From positions 372,001 to 436,000 of the forward strand of contig JADKAZ010000001.1 in NCBI GenBank assembly GCA_016719015.1: a DNA stretch of 64,000 bases, read 5' to 3'. Below, piece after piece: positions 8,302 through 16,762 of the stretch. Position numbers and translations under genes: made by a program. Under the pieces are notes generated by a model. It did not search any database. It was not told the DNA's origin and saw only the letters and a list, made by a program, of their open reading frames with translations. The DNA is from Chitinophagaceae bacterium (GTDB lineage: Bacteria > Bacteroidota > Bacteroidia > Chitinophagales > Chitinophagaceae). Position 1 is the stretch's first letter. Each line of letters begins with the position of its first letter.

Positions 8302-9630
8302 TTACATCTGAACGGCTGAAGTCGTCTGTCTTCCCTGTATTCTTCCACTCTTCATCAAACCGTCGTACTGACGCATCAGTAGTTGTGTTTCTATCTGTTG
8401 CAAAGTATCAAGTATAACACCAACCATGATCAGCAAGGATGTACCACCAAAGAATGTAGAAAACTGCTGTGTAACACCAAAACGTTGTGCAATACCCGGA
8501 AGGATACCAACAAAGGCGAGTAAAATGGCACCCGGTAAAGTAATCTTGTCCATTATTGAACCAATATAATCAGCAGTGGGTTGTCCTGGTTTTACACCGG
8601 GAATAAATCCATTATTCTGCTTCAGATTATCAGCTATCTGTTTAGGATTAAAAATCAAAGCTGTGTAGAGGAAAGTGAAACCAATTACTACAACGGAGTA
8701 AACAACCATATAAAGTACGTTGCTGTGGTCTGTCAGCGCCTTTAATACTCCAGAGGGATTATAGCTGGCAAAAATGGTAGGTATAAATATAATTGCCTGG
8801 GCAAAGATGATTGGCATTACACCAGCACTATTTACTTTAAGAGGTAAAAACTGCCTGGCTCCACCGAACTGGCGGTTACCAACAATTTGTTTGGCATAAT
8901 TCACCGGTACTTTTCTTACTCCCTGAATAAGCAATATACAGCCCATGATGATAGCGATAAGAATAGCTATTTCAACTATGAAAACCAGTATATCACCACT
9001 ACGAACAGATTTAGCACTCAATTCCTGCAAGAACGACTGTGGAAGACGGGCAAGGATACCAATCATAATGATCAGCGAAGTTCCGTTACCTAAACCTTTG
9101 TCAGTGATTTTTTCACCCATCCACATTACAAACAATGTACCTGCAGTCAATACCACCACAGTAGTAAGCCAGAAATTACCTGGTGAAAAACCTGCCATCA
9201 TTCCGCCTTGTGCTGTTAATCCTTCCAGATATTTAACATAAGCAGATGCCTGTAAGACGGTCACGGCTACTGTAAGATACCGTGTATACTGAGTAATTTT
9301 TTTGCGGCCGCTATCACCTTCTTTCTGCATTTTCTGGAAACGAGGTACCAGTACGGTCATCAGCTGCATAAAAATTGATGCAGAAATATAAGGCATAATA
9401 CCTAATGCAAAGATGGACGCATTATTAAAAGCACCTCCTGAGAAAGCATCTATCAATCCTAAAATCCCATTACTGCTCTCTCCTGTTTTCAATTCAGTAG
9501 GATCAATACCTGGCAATACGATATGTGAACCGAGCCGGTAAATAGCAATCATCATGAGGGTAAAAAGTATTTTACCACGTAGCTCTTCGATGCTCCAGAT
9601 ATTTTTGAGTGTCTGTATTAATTTCTTCAC
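8302..9630 (-). CDS. secY: Protein translocase subunit SecY
   Basis: A 442-residue inner-membrane channel protein with about ten hydrophobic segments; it forms the Sec translocon with SecE and SecG. Diagnostic blocks are the GIMPYISASIFMQLM region of TM2, the VRKVPVNYAKQIVG cytoplasmic loop and the LPGAILLAFVGILPGIAQ segment. It is the last gene of the spc series, 74 bases after rplO, and is followed by a strong terminator. Full length for the family. Confidence 0.97.
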   Translation of the reverse strand: MKKLIQTLKNIWSIEELRGKILFTLMMIAIYRLGSHIVLPGIDPTELKTGESSNGILGLIDAFSGGAFNNASIFALGIMPYISASIFMQLMTVLVPRFQKMQKEGDSGRKKITQYTRYLTVAVTVLQASAYVKYLEGLTAQGGMMAGFSPGNFWLTTVVVLTAGTLFVMWMGEKITDKGLGNGTSLIIMIGILARLPQSFLQELSAKSVRSGDILVFIVEIAILIAIIMGCILLIQGVRKVPVNYAKQIVGNRQFGGARQFLPLKVNSAGVMPIIFAQAIIFIPTIFASYNPSGVLKALTDHSNVLYMVVYSVVVIGFTFLYTALIFNPKQIADNLKQNNGFIPGVKPGQPTADYIGSIMDKITLPGAILLAFVGILPGIAQRFGVTQQFSTFFGGTSLLIMVGVILDTLQQIETQLLMRQYDGLMKSGRIQGRQTTSAVQM

Positions 9631-9704
9631 GGGAATTAATAAAATTTAAAAGCACTTAAAACATAAAAGACGCATGATCAATGCGTCGTTGCAATTTAGC
9701 GAAA

Positions 9705-10154
9705 TTACTTTAGAATTTCCACCGTTCCACCGGCAGCTTCGATGGCTGTCTTTGCTTTTTCACTTACCGCATTCACTTTAAAAGTGAGCTTTGATTTCAA
9801 TTCGCCATTACCCAAAATTTTTATTTTGTCATTTTGGCTAACCAGTCCATTGATATATAGGTTCTCTAAAGAAACTTCTTTGATGTTATATTTCTCTGCC
9901 AGTTGTTCAATTTGTCCAAGGTTTAATACTTTGTATTCTACACGGTGAGGATTCTTAAATCCACGTTTGGGGATACGGCGTTGAATTGGCATCTGGCCAC
10001 CTTCATGGGCCATTTTACTTTTATAACCGGCACGGCTCTGTCCCCCTTTTGTACCTTTTGTAGATGTTCCACCATGGCCGGAACCATCACCACGTCCAAT
10101 TCTTTTGTCTTTGTGTACTGAACCTTTTGCAGGTCTTAATTCATGTAATTTCAT
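9705..10154 (-). CDS. rplO: 50S ribosomal protein L15
   Basis: A 149-residue protein with the Gly/Arg-rich N-terminus typical of L15 (GRGDGSGHGGTSTKGTKGGQ), which threads into 23S rRNA, and the globular C-terminal domain ending GGTVEILK. It lies between rpmD and secY as expected. The 56-base spacer to rpmD contains a perfect GCCCCGAA/TTCGGGGC hairpin. Confidence 0.97.
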   Translation of the reverse strand: MKLHELRPAKGSVHKDKRIGRGDGSGHGGTSTKGTKGGQSRAGYKSKMAHEGGQMPIQRRIPKRGFKNPHRVEYKVLNLGQIEQLAEKYNIKEVSLENLYINGLVSQNDKIKILGNGELKSKLTFKVNAVSEKAKTAIEAAGGTVEILK

Positions 10155-10177
10155 GTTGCTTTTATTTTTGACTTAAC

Positions 10178-10197
10178 GCCCCGAAAGCATTCGGGGC
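10178..10197. repeat. Intra-operon inverted repeat between rpmD and rplO
   Basis: GCCCCGAA (10178-10185) pairs perfectly with TTCGGGGC (10190-10197) around AGCA. There is no T-run on the minus strand directly after it, so it is more likely an mRNA processing or stability hairpin, or a dispersed palindrome, than a terminator. Confidence 0.6.
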
Positions 10198-10210
10198 TCG
10201 CTGATGAATA

Positions 10211-10393
10211 TTATTTTACTTCTTCTACTTTCAAAAGGTGAGTAAGCTTACGCACCATCCCCAGTATTTGAGGAGTAGCTTCTACTTCCCTGGAAGAGTT
10301 TGTTTTATTGAGCCCTAATGCCTGTACAGTCAATTTTTGACGTTCAGATCTGTCGATAGGACTCTTTACTAATGTTATTTTTATCTTTTTCAT
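10211..10393 (-). CDS. rpmD: 50S ribosomal protein L30
   Basis: A 60-residue protein, the usual bacterial L30 length, starting MKKIKITLVKSPIDRSERQK and containing the LGLNKTNSSREVEATPQ block that contacts 23S rRNA. It sits between rpsE and rplO in canonical spc order. Confidence 0.96.
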   Translation of the reverse strand: MKKIKITLVKSPIDRSERQKLTVQALGLNKTNSSREVEATPQILGMVRKLTHLLKVEEVK

Positions 10394-10417
10394 AATTCAA
10401 TTCGTTTGTCGTCAGAA

Positions 10418-10936
10418 TTAACCATTAAATACTTTCTTCAAACCCAGTGTGCGGGTTTTAGCTACATTGATTGGTTCACGGAGTAATGCTAAAGCTTTGA
10501 AAGTTGCTTTTACCACGTTGTGTGGATTTGCAGAGCCAAGTGATTTAGCCAATACGTCTGTTACACCTGCAGCTTCTAATACGGCACGCATAGAACCTCC
10601 GGCGATTACACCAGTACCATGAGCAGCTGGTTTGATAAGTACTTTTGCAGCACCTTCTTTAGCCCACTGGTCGTGAGGGATAGTACCTTTCATTACAGGA
10701 ACTTTGATGAGGTTCTTCTTAGCATCCTCAATTCCTTTAGTGATGGCTTCCTGCACTTCTTTCGCTTTACCAAGACCATGACCTACTACACCGTTTTCAT
10801 TTCCTACCACTACGAGTGCAGAGAAACTGAAGGCACGGCCACCCTTTGTAGTTTTCACTACACGGTTGATGGCTACAACTTTATCTTTCAGTTCCAGATC
10901 GCCGGCTTTTACCCTGTTTACGTTAAACTTTGACAT
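10418..10936 (-). CDS. rpsE: 30S ribosomal protein S5
   Basis: A 172-residue S5, active in decoding accuracy and mRNA unwinding. The double-stranded RNA-binding region (LKDKVVAINRVVKTTKGGRAFSF) is followed by the C-terminal domain with PAAHGTGVIAGGSMRAVLE and GSANPHNVVKATFKAL. Standard position between rplR and rpmD. Confidence 0.97.
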   Translation of the reverse strand: MSKFNVNRVKAGDLELKDKVVAINRVVKTTKGGRAFSFSALVVVGNENGVVGHGLGKAKEVQEAITKGIEDAKKNLIKVPVMKGTIPHDQWAKEGAAKVLIKPAAHGTGVIAGGSMRAVLEAAGVTDVLAKSLGSANPHNVVKATFKALALLREPINVAKTRTLGLKKVFNG

Positions 10937-10971
10937 TTATACTTGTAATTAAAAGTTTGAATGTTGTTTTC

Positions 10972-11334
10972 TTAAAATTGAAGGCCACCTTCTCTTGCTC
11001 CGTCAGCTACTGACTTTACACGGCCATGATAAAGATATCCTCCACGGTCGAAAGTAACATCTTTGATACCCAGGTCAACCGCTTTCTTTGCAATAGCCTC
11101 TCCCACTAATTTACTTTTCTCCACTTTGTTTACTTTTTGTGCCACAATCGCTTTATCCTTTGAAGAGGCAGATGCCAGCGTCTGGCCATTCGCATCATCA
11201 ATTAATTGGACATAAATTTCTGTGTTGCTTCTGAAAACAGACAGACGGGGCTTTTGAGCTGATCCTTCGCCAATTTTCCTGCGAATACGATAGCGGATAT
11301 TTTGCCTTCTTTGTGATTTTACTTTTGGATTCAT
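10972..11334 (-). CDS. rplR: 50S ribosomal protein L18
   Basis: A 120-residue protein that binds 5S rRNA with L5 and L25. Basic N-terminus (RRQNIRYRIRRKIGEG), the RLSVFRSNTEIYVQLIDD strand-helix and the C-terminal FDRGGYLYHGRVKSVADGAREGGLQF, all diagnostic. The spacer to rplF contains a perfect 16-nt palindrome. Confidence 0.97.
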   Translation of the reverse strand: MNPKVKSQRRQNIRYRIRRKIGEGSAQKPRLSVFRSNTEIYVQLIDDANGQTLASASSKDKAIVAQKVNKVEKSKLVGEAIAKKAVDLGIKDVTFDRGGYLYHGRVKSVADGAREGGLQF

Positions 11335-11355
11335 CGCTTTTTATTTTCAACCCTT

Positions 11356-11371
11356 CCCGATAGCTATCGGG
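11356..11371. repeat. Perfect 16-nt palindrome between rplF and rplR
   Basis: CCCGATAGCTATCGGG reads identically on both strands. It lies in the 58-base rplF-rplR spacer. It resembles the CCCGAA/TTCGGG hairpins at 5004-5027 and 10178-10197 and may belong to a dispersed palindrome family. It could also be a protein-binding site or RNA hairpin. Confidence 0.6.
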
Positions 11372-11392
11372 ATGCCAGGTTTTTTTAATTAA

Positions 11393-11947
11393 TTATTTAC
11401 CAGCCGCTTTACCAGCTTTCTTACGCACCACTTCACCCACATAGCGAACACCTTTTCCTTTATAAGGTTCTGGCTTACGAAGACTGCGCAATTTGGCAGC
11501 TACCTGGCCTATTAATTGTTTGTCGATTCCTTCCAGGGTGATGATTGGGTTCTGTCCTTTCTCCTGTGCAGTGGCAACTTTAATTTCTTTAGGCACTTCA
11601 AAAATGATATTGTGAGAATAGCCCAAGGCAAGGTCTAAAACATTACCCTGGTTAGCGGCTTTAAAACCCACCCCAATCAATTCCAATTTTCTTTCATATC
11701 CATCAGTTACACCTTTCACCATGTTGGAAACCAGTGAACGATAAAGACCATGCATTGCACGGTGACGAATTTGGTCAGTAGGGCGGGCAAATGTTATTGT
11801 TCCGTCTTTTACTTCTACTGTAATATCACGGTCAATGGCCTGCTTTAATTCGCCTTTCGGTCCTTTAACAGCAACAACATTATCCTTGCCCACAGAAATA
11901 GTTACACCACTGGGAGCCACTACCGGTTGTTTACCTATACGAGACAT
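11393..11947 (-). CDS. rplF: 50S ribosomal protein L6
   Basis: A 184-residue protein with the two repeated L6 domains. MSRIGKQPVVAPSGV begins the N-terminal domain and the C-terminal domain holds the signature KPEPYKGKGVRYVGEVVRKKAGK. L6 lies near the factor-binding site of the large subunit. Standard position between rpsH and rplR. Confidence 0.97.
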   Translation of the reverse strand: MSRIGKQPVVAPSGVTISVGKDNVVAVKGPKGELKQAIDRDITVEVKDGTITFARPTDQIRHRAMHGLYRSLVSNMVKGVTDGYERKLELIGVGFKAANQGNVLDLALGYSHNIIFEVPKEIKVATAQEKGQNPIITLEGIDKQLIGQVAAKLRSLRKPEPYKGKGVRYVGEVVRKKAGKAAGK

Positions 11948-12031
11948 AATTTCTTATTTTACTTTTTAATTGTTGTTTACTGACCGGTCAGCTTAGTATA
12001 GTTTCAGCTTAATGTATCAGTAACGTTTACT

Positions 12032-12430
12032 TTAATATATGTAGCAAAGAACTTCGCCACCTACATTTTGAACTTTCGCTTCTTTATCTGTCATTACTCC
12101 CTTAGAAGTTGACACGATAGCCACACCCAAACCATTCTTTACACGGCGAAATTCAGCTGGAGATGCGTATTGACGCAAACCCGGACGGCTCACTCTTTCC
12201 ATGCTTTGAATAGCTGGTTGCTTTGTAGCAACATCATACTTCAAGGCTATCTTAATAACACCTTGTTTGTTATCATCCTCAAATTTGTATTTCAGGATAT
12301 AACCCTGGTTGTACAAAATCTCAGTCATACGCTTCTTCAGATTAGAAGCTGGAATGTCAACCACACGGTGACCTGCCATTTGCGCATTACGGATTCTGGT
12401 CAGGAAATCTGCTATAGGATCTGTTACCAT
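12032..12430 (-). CDS. rpsH: 30S ribosomal protein S8
   Basis: A 132-residue S8, which binds the 16S rRNA central domain and in many bacteria represses the spc operon. It starts MVTDPIADFLTRIRNAQ and ends with the family signature VSTSKGVMTDKEAKVQNVGGEVLCYIY. No E. coli-like S8 operator was recognised upstream of rplE. Confidence 0.97.
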   Translation of the reverse strand: MVTDPIADFLTRIRNAQMAGHRVVDIPASNLKKRMTEILYNQGYILKYKFEDDNKQGVIKIALKYDVATKQPAIQSMERVSRPGLRQYASPAEFRRVKNGLGVAIVSTSKGVMTDKEAKVQNVGGEVLCYIY

Positions 12431-12502
12431 ATTTTTTGCCCTCCTACGTTCCCCGCCGCGGCGTGGAATAATTGGAAAAGTTTAGTTTAATAATTTAATT
12501 TC

Positions 12503-12772
12503 TTACCAGCTTGCTTTTTTCAATCCTGGAATTTTTCCGTTCAAAGCCATGTCTCTAACCATGATCCTGGAGAGACCAAAGTAGCGAACATACCCTTTCG
12601 GACGTCCGGTGATCTGGCAACGATTCTTTAAACGAACCTTCGAAGAATTCTTCGGCATTTCGTCCAAAGCTTTCCAGTCGCCTGCTTTTTTCAGTTCTGC
12701 TCTTTTAACAGCGTACTGGGCTACCATCTTCTCCCTTTTTCTTTGCCTGGCTTTTATTGATGTTTTTGCCAT
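12503..12772 (-). CDS. rpsN: 30S ribosomal protein S14, zinc-free type
   Basis: An 89-residue S14 with the signature RCQITGRPKGYVRYFGLSR. Only one Cys is present, so this is the long C-minus form that does not bind zinc, in contrast to the 61-residue zinc form. It lies between rplE and rpsH as expected. Confidence 0.96.
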   Translation of the reverse strand: MAKTSIKARQRKREKMVAQYAVKRAELKKAGDWKALDEMPKNSSKVRLKNRCQITGRPKGYVRYFGLSRIMVRDMALNGKIPGLKKASW

Positions 12773-12786
12773 TTTTATTTAACCTT

Positions 12787-13365
12787 TTAGTTTGAACTAT
12801 TTTTTGTTGCGTTTTTGAAAGGCATTCCCAGTTCTTTCAGCAATTCGTAAGCTTCTTCGTCGGTACTAGCTGTTGTTACGAAAGTGATATCAAGTCCGGT
12901 TATTTTATTTACCTTGTCAATATCAATTTCCGGAAAAATGATCTGCTCTGTTACACCTAATGTATAGTTACCACGTCCATCAAATGCTTTTTCATTTACA
13001 CCTTTGAAGTCACGAACACGGGGAAGTGCTACAGCAATCAAACGATCAAGAAATTCAAACATCTTTACTCCACGCAGTGTAACTCTTGCGCCAATCGGCA
13101 TATTCTTACGCAGTTTGAAGTTAGAGATGTCTTTCTTTGACATGGTAGCTACTGCTTTCTGACCAGAGATAGTTGTCAACTCATCAAGAGCTATATCAAC
13201 TAATTTTTTGTCAGTTACAGCACCATTCACACCACGGTTCAGGCAGATCTTCTCCAATTTAGGAGCCTGCATTACTGAATCGTAACCAAACTTTTTTACC
13301 AATGCAGGTACAACATCGTTTTTGTACTTATCTGCCAGTCTCGGGGTATATGTTTTTGTACTCAT
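12787..13365 (-). CDS. rplE: 50S ribosomal protein L5
   Basis: A 192-residue L5, which carries 5S rRNA into the large subunit and contacts the P-site tRNA. Visible blocks are KLEKICLNRGV, the SGQKAVATMSKKDISNFKLR region and NYTLGVTEQIIFPEID. It begins three bases after the rplX stop, which suggests coupled translation. Confidence 0.97.
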   Translation of the reverse strand: MSTKTYTPRLADKYKNDVVPALVKKFGYDSVMQAPKLEKICLNRGVNGAVTDKKLVDIALDELTTISGQKAVATMSKKDISNFKLRKNMPIGARVTLRGVKMFEFLDRLIAVALPRVRDFKGVNEKAFDGRGNYTLGVTEQIIFPEIDIDKVNKITGLDITFVTTASTDEEAYELLKELGMPFKNATKNSSN

Positions 13366-13367
13366 GA

Positions 13368-13709
13368 TTATTTACCTCCCTGAGTTTTTGTTGTTTTAAA
13401 AACTCTTTCTGTTTTTCCTTCTTTCCGCACTCTTGTGATTCTCGCACCTGCTTTTTGAGCAGCATCCCAAAGCATTACATTGCTGATATGGATGGGAGCT
13501 TCTTTTTTTACAATTCCACCTTTAGTGTTTTGTGCAGAAGGTTTGGTATGCTTGGTGATGATGTTAACACCTTCTACCAGGACTTTACCATCTTCAACTA
13601 AAACTTCTTTCACAATTCTTGGCTTTGATAAATCTTTATCGTCACCAGTAATTACCACAACACTGTCTCCTTTGCGGATATTGTACTTTGGTTTAAATCT
13701 TGCTTTCAT
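13368..13709 (-). CDS. rplX: 50S ribosomal protein L24
   Basis: A 113-residue assembly-initiator protein with the KOW motif (IRKGDSVVVITGDDKD), then VLVEGVNIITKHTKPSAQNTKGGIVKKEAPIH-type sequence. Standard position between rplN and rplE. Confidence 0.97.
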   Translation of the reverse strand: MKARFKPKYNIRKGDSVVVITGDDKDLSKPRIVKEVLVEDGKVLVEGVNIITKHTKPSAQNTKGGIVKKEAPIHISNVMLWDAAQKAGARITRVRKEGKTERVFKTTKTQGGK

Positions 13710-13747
13710 TTTATCTATCGTTAATGGGTTTTCACCCTTTTGATCAA

Positions 13748-14116
13748 TTATAATACTTCCGGGGCCAGTGAAATAATTTTCATATATCCTTTATCACGGA
13801 GCTCCCTGGCTACCGGCCCGAAAATACGGGTACCTCTTGGCTCATCTGACTGGTTCAGAATAACCACTGCATTATCATCAAAACGGATATATGAACCATC
13901 TTTACGACGCAGTTTATTGGTTGTACGAACGATTACTGCTTTCGCAACAGTACCCTTCTTGATACCACCTGCAGGTAATGCATCTTTGATTGTTACTACA
14001 ATCTTATCGCCAATTCTGGCATACCGCTGACCGCTGTTACCGAGTACACGGATACAAAGCACCTCTTTGGCACCGCTGTTGTCCGCAACATTTAACCGGC
14101 TTTCTTGCTGAATCAT
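13748..14116 (-). CDS. rplN: 50S ribosomal protein L14
   Basis: A 122-residue L14, the usual length, beginning MIQQESRLNVADNSGAKEVL and carrying AGGIKKGTVAKAVIVRT and the terminal GPVARELRDKGYMKIISLAPEVL region. The 100-base gap to rpsQ is unusually long for this operon and holds short repeated phrases. Confidence 0.97.
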   Translation of the reverse strand: MIQQESRLNVADNSGAKEVLCIRVLGNSGQRYARIGDKIVVTIKDALPAGGIKKGTVAKAVIVRTTNKLRRKDGSYIRFDDNAVVILNQSDEPRGTRIFGPVARELRDKGYMKIISLAPEVL

Positions 14117-14120
14117 TTTT

Positions 14121-14211
14121 CTAAGCTTTTAGCTATTAGCTGCGTTTTGCTTCGAGCAGTTAAAACGTTTATTAATCTTTGGGCAACGATTCGTAACTCA
14201 CGACCCGTTAC
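14121..14211. repeat. Short repeated phrases in the rplN-rpsQ spacer
   Basis: The spacer contains AGCTTTTAGCTATTAGCTG-like sequence (from 14124) and CGTAACTCACGACCCGTTAC (14192-14211). The second resembles the AACTC/GAGTT phrases at 29517-29550 and 63912-63942. These look like copies of degenerate, low-complexity intergenic repeats. Confidence 0.45.
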
Positions 14212-14216
14212 TTTTC

Positions 14217-14474
14217 TTACTTCACTTTCTCTACTACTTCTACCAGTCTCCAACGCTTTGTTTTGCTCAGCGGACGGGTTTCCATGATTTTTACCACATC
14301 ACCTATACTGCACTCATTCTTATCATCATGCGCATGGAACTTGGTAGTCTTTTTTACGAACTTACCATACATTGGGTGCTTTACTTTTCTTTCAACTGCA
14401 ACAGTAATGGTCTTGGCCATTTTATTGCTCGTTACAACACCTGTTCTTGTTTTTCTTAAATTTCTTGCTTCCAT
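14217..14474 (-). CDS. rpsQ: 30S ribosomal protein S17
   Basis: An 85-residue OB-fold protein. It starts MEARNLRKTRTGVVTSNKM and shows VERKVKHPMYGKFVKKTTKF and the GDVVKIMETRPLSKTKRWRL signature, which binds 16S rRNA helices 7 and 11. It lies between rpmC and rplN. Confidence 0.97.
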   Translation of the reverse strand: MEARNLRKTRTGVVTSNKMAKTITVAVERKVKHPMYGKFVKKTTKFHAHDDKNECSIGDVVKIMETRPLSKTKRWRLVEVVEKVK

Positions 14475-14487
14475 TTTTTAAGCTTTA

Positions 14488-14697
14488 TTATGCTTGCTGT
14501 TGCTTTAACTTCAATTCTGTTATCAGGCGGGCAATATCCCGGCGCAAACCACGGATGGTCATTGGATTCTCCAGGGGAGAAATAGTATGAGCAAACGTCA
14601 GTTTTTTCAACCGCTGTTTGTCTTCTTCGAGACGGGCCTTCAGGTCCTGCTCATTCATTCCATGGATGCTTTTTACAAAGTCTGCTTTTTTTGACAT
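14488..14697 (-). CDS. rpmC: 50S ribosomal protein L29
   Basis: A 69-residue two-helix protein at the polypeptide exit tunnel. The signature TISPLENPMTIRGLRRDIARL is clear. The N-terminus (MSKKADFVKSIHGMNEQDLK) is a few residues longer than in E. coli. Confidence 0.95.
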   Translation of the reverse strand: MSKKADFVKSIHGMNEQDLKARLEEDKQRLKKLTFAHTISPLENPMTIRGLRRDIARLITELKLKQQQA

Positions 14698-14719
14698 CGC
14701 TATTCGATTTACTTATTTA

Positions 14720-15142
14720 TTACGCTGTAACCAGGTCACGGCGTACCATGAATTTTGTTTTGATTGGTAACTTACCCGCTGCTAATGCTAATGAAGCACG
14801 GGCAACTTTCTCATCTACACCATCCACTTCAAATAAGATACGGCCTGGTTTTACTACGGCAGCCCAGAACTCCAGGTTACCTTTACCTTTACCCATCCTT
14901 ACTTCCGCTGGTTTGCGGGTGATTGGCTTATCCGGGAAAATGCGGATCCATACATTACCCTCTCTTTTCATTTCACGGGTCAGTGCCTGACGGGCTGCTT
15001 CAATCTGGCGGTCAGTGATCCAGTGCTGATCCAATGCTTTTAAAGCATAAGAACCAAAAGCAATGGTAGTTCCTCTTTTAGCATCGCCTTTCATGCGGCC
15101 TTTCTGCATCTTCCTGTGCTTCGATCTTTTCGGTTGTAACAT
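14720..15142 (-). CDS. rplP: 50S ribosomal protein L16
   Basis: A 140-residue L16, part of the A-site region of the large subunit. It starts MLQPKRSKHRKMQKGRMKG; the central WIRIFPDKPITRKPAEVRMG and GKGNLEFWAAVVKPGRILFE blocks are diagnostic. The 44-base spacer upstream of the start contains a CTAGTTACTAG phrase. Confidence 0.97.
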   Translation of the reverse strand: MLQPKRSKHRKMQKGRMKGDAKRGTTIAFGSYALKALDQHWITDRQIEAARQALTREMKREGNVWIRIFPDKPITRKPAEVRMGKGKGNLEFWAAVVKPGRILFEVDGVDEKVARASLALAAGKLPIKTKFMVRRDLVTA

Positions 15143-15151
15143 TGTATAAAA

Positions 15152-15178
15152 TTTCTAGTTACTAGTTTCTTGTTTGTT
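15152..15178. repeat. Low-complexity phrase in the rpsC-rplP spacer
   Basis: TTCTAGTTACTAGTTTCTTG is a near-tandem of AGTTACT/AGTTTCT units and resembles the phrase at 16387-16420. On the minus strand it lies directly upstream of the rplP start region. Confidence 0.4.
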
Positions 15179-15186
15179 CGTACTAA

Positions 15187-15972
15187 TTAATTCCTTCTGC
15201 CTCCGCCGCCTCTTCTGTCACCACCACCTCTTCTGTCATCACGACGATCACCACGGTTATCATCTCTTCTTTCTCTTCTTTCTCCACCACCAACTTCGTT
15301 CTTACCACCACCTGCGATAAAATTGGGGTTCAGATCTCTCTTTGCCAATACTTCTCCTTTACAGATCCATACCTTAATACCGATTTTACCATATACGGTT
15401 TGTGCAAAAACATTAGCATAATCGATATCCATACGGAATGTATGCAACGGCACACGGCCTTGTTTGAATTCTTCGCTACGGGCAATCTCAGAACCACCCA
15501 GACGGCCGCTCAATTTTACTTTAATACCTTCAGCACCCATGCGCAGTGCAGAAGCAATAGCCATTTTAGTGGCTCTTTTAAAATTGATACGATTTTCAAT
15601 CTGGCGGGCAATGGTATCACCTACAATCATTGCATCCAATTCCGGACGACGAATCTCCAGGATATTGATTTGCACATCTTCTTTACTTGTTAGTTTTTTC
15701 AACTCTTCTTTAATACGGTCTACTTCACCACCACCCTTACCGATAATGATACCGGGTTTAGAAGTATGAATCGTAATAATCAGCTTACCCAGGGTTCTCT
15801 CAATAACAATTTTTGAGATACCACCCTTATTGATACGGGCATTCAGGTAAGTCCTGATTTTATAATCTTCAATCAACTTGCCGGCATAATCTTTCTTTGT
15901 GGCGTACCAGTTTGATTCCCATCCACGGATGATGCCTAACCTGTTACCAATCGGATTTGCTTTTTGACCCAT
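15187..15972 (-). CDS. rpsC: 30S ribosomal protein S3
   Basis: A 261-residue S3, part of the mRNA entry site. It starts MGQKANPIGNRLGIIRGWES; the KH domain shows PGIIIGKGGGEVDRIKEEL and the C-terminal domain GRLGGSEIARSEEFKQGRVP. The last ~40 residues are an Arg/Gly/Asp-rich low-complexity tail (for example RRDDNRGDRRDDRRGGG), as in other Bacteroidota S3 proteins and probably disordered. Confidence 0.97.
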   Translation of the reverse strand: MGQKANPIGNRLGIIRGWESNWYATKKDYAGKLIEDYKIRTYLNARINKGGISKIVIERTLGKLIITIHTSKPGIIIGKGGGEVDRIKEELKKLTSKEDVQINILEIRRPELDAMIVGDTIARQIENRINFKRATKMAIASALRMGAEGIKVKLSGRLGGSEIARSEEFKQGRVPLHTFRMDIDYANVFAQTVYGKIGIKVWICKGEVLAKRDLNPNFIAGGGKNEVGGGERRERRDDNRGDRRDDRRGGGDRRGGGGRRN

Positions 15973-15981
15973 GTTTATTGC

Positions 15982-16386
15982 TTAATTCGTTAATTTATTT
16001 GTTTTTGGCCCTTGTTTAGCCGGCTTATTTCCTTTTGCAGAAATATCAGTAGTTTTTTCATCCACAATCACTGTTACATGATTACTGCGTTTGCGAACAC
16101 GGTAGCCACGACCTTGTGGAGCCGGACGCATCCTTTTTAATGTTCTTGCACCGTCAACCATAATCGTTTTCACGATAAGCTGGCTTTCATCACCACCTTC
16201 GTTCTTCTGCTTCCAGTTATCGATAGCACTCAGTACTAACTTCCGCAGGGGAACTGCTGAGTCTTTAGCATTATGCTCCAATTCTGCCAACGCTTTTTCC
16301 ACTTTCATCCCACGAATAAGATCAACAAGCAACCTCATTTTACGTGGTGATGTCGGATGATTTCTAAGTCTTGCTACTGCTTCCAT
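15982..16386 (-). CDS. rplV: 50S ribosomal protein L22
   Basis: A 134-residue L22, which lines the exit tunnel. It starts MEAVARLRNHPTSPRKMRLL and contains VKTIMVDGARTLKRMRPAPQ and GRGYRVRKRSNHVTVIV, the tunnel beta-hairpin. The C-terminus adds a short Lys/Thr/Asn tail. It lies 9 bases upstream of rpsC. Confidence 0.97.
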   Translation of the reverse strand: MEAVARLRNHPTSPRKMRLLVDLIRGMKVEKALAELEHNAKDSAVPLRKLVLSAIDNWKQKNEGGDESQLIVKTIMVDGARTLKRMRPAPQGRGYRVRKRSNHVTVIVDEKTTDISAKGNKPAKQGPKTNKLTN

Positions 16387-16420
16387 TGTTTCTTAGTTTC
16401 TTGTTACTTGTTACTGGTTA
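16387..16420. repeat. Low-complexity phrase in the rplV-rpsS spacer
   Basis: TTCTTGTTACTTGTTACTGG repeats a TTGTTACT unit directly upstream of the rplV start. It is similar in style to the 15152-15178 phrase. Confidence 0.4.
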
Positions 16421-16459
16421 GTCCTCCTTTATAAAGATGGCGGACCAGCAACTATTATT

Positions 16460-16732
16460 TTAGTCAACTTTCTTACTTGAGTGTCCTTTGAACTGGCGGG
16501 TTGGGGCAAATTCTCCCAGCTTGTGTCCTACCATAAATTCAGTTACATACACAGGTATAAATTTGTTGCCATTGTGTACTGCAAAAGTGTGACCTACAAA
16601 ATCAGGAGTGATCGTGGAACGACGGCTCCAGGTTTTGATAACACTTTTCTTGTTTTTGCCTTCGTTGATAGCTACTACCTTTTTTTCGAGGTGAGAAGCT
16701 ACATAAGGACCTTTTTTAATCGAACGAGCCAT
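16460..16732 (-). CDS. rpsS: 30S ribosomal protein S19
   Basis: A 90-residue S19, located in the head of the small subunit with S13. Diagnostic sequence: MARSIKKGPYVASHLEKKV, SRRSTITPDFVGHTFAVHNG and VGHKLGEFAPTRQFKGHSSK. It lies between rplB and rplV. Confidence 0.97.
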   Translation of the reverse strand: MARSIKKGPYVASHLEKKVVAINEGKNKKSVIKTWSRRSTITPDFVGHTFAVHNGNKFIPVYVTEFMVGHKLGEFAPTRQFKGHSSKKVD

Positions 16733-16762
16733 TTTATGACGTTGTTTTATTAATTAGTTTGT

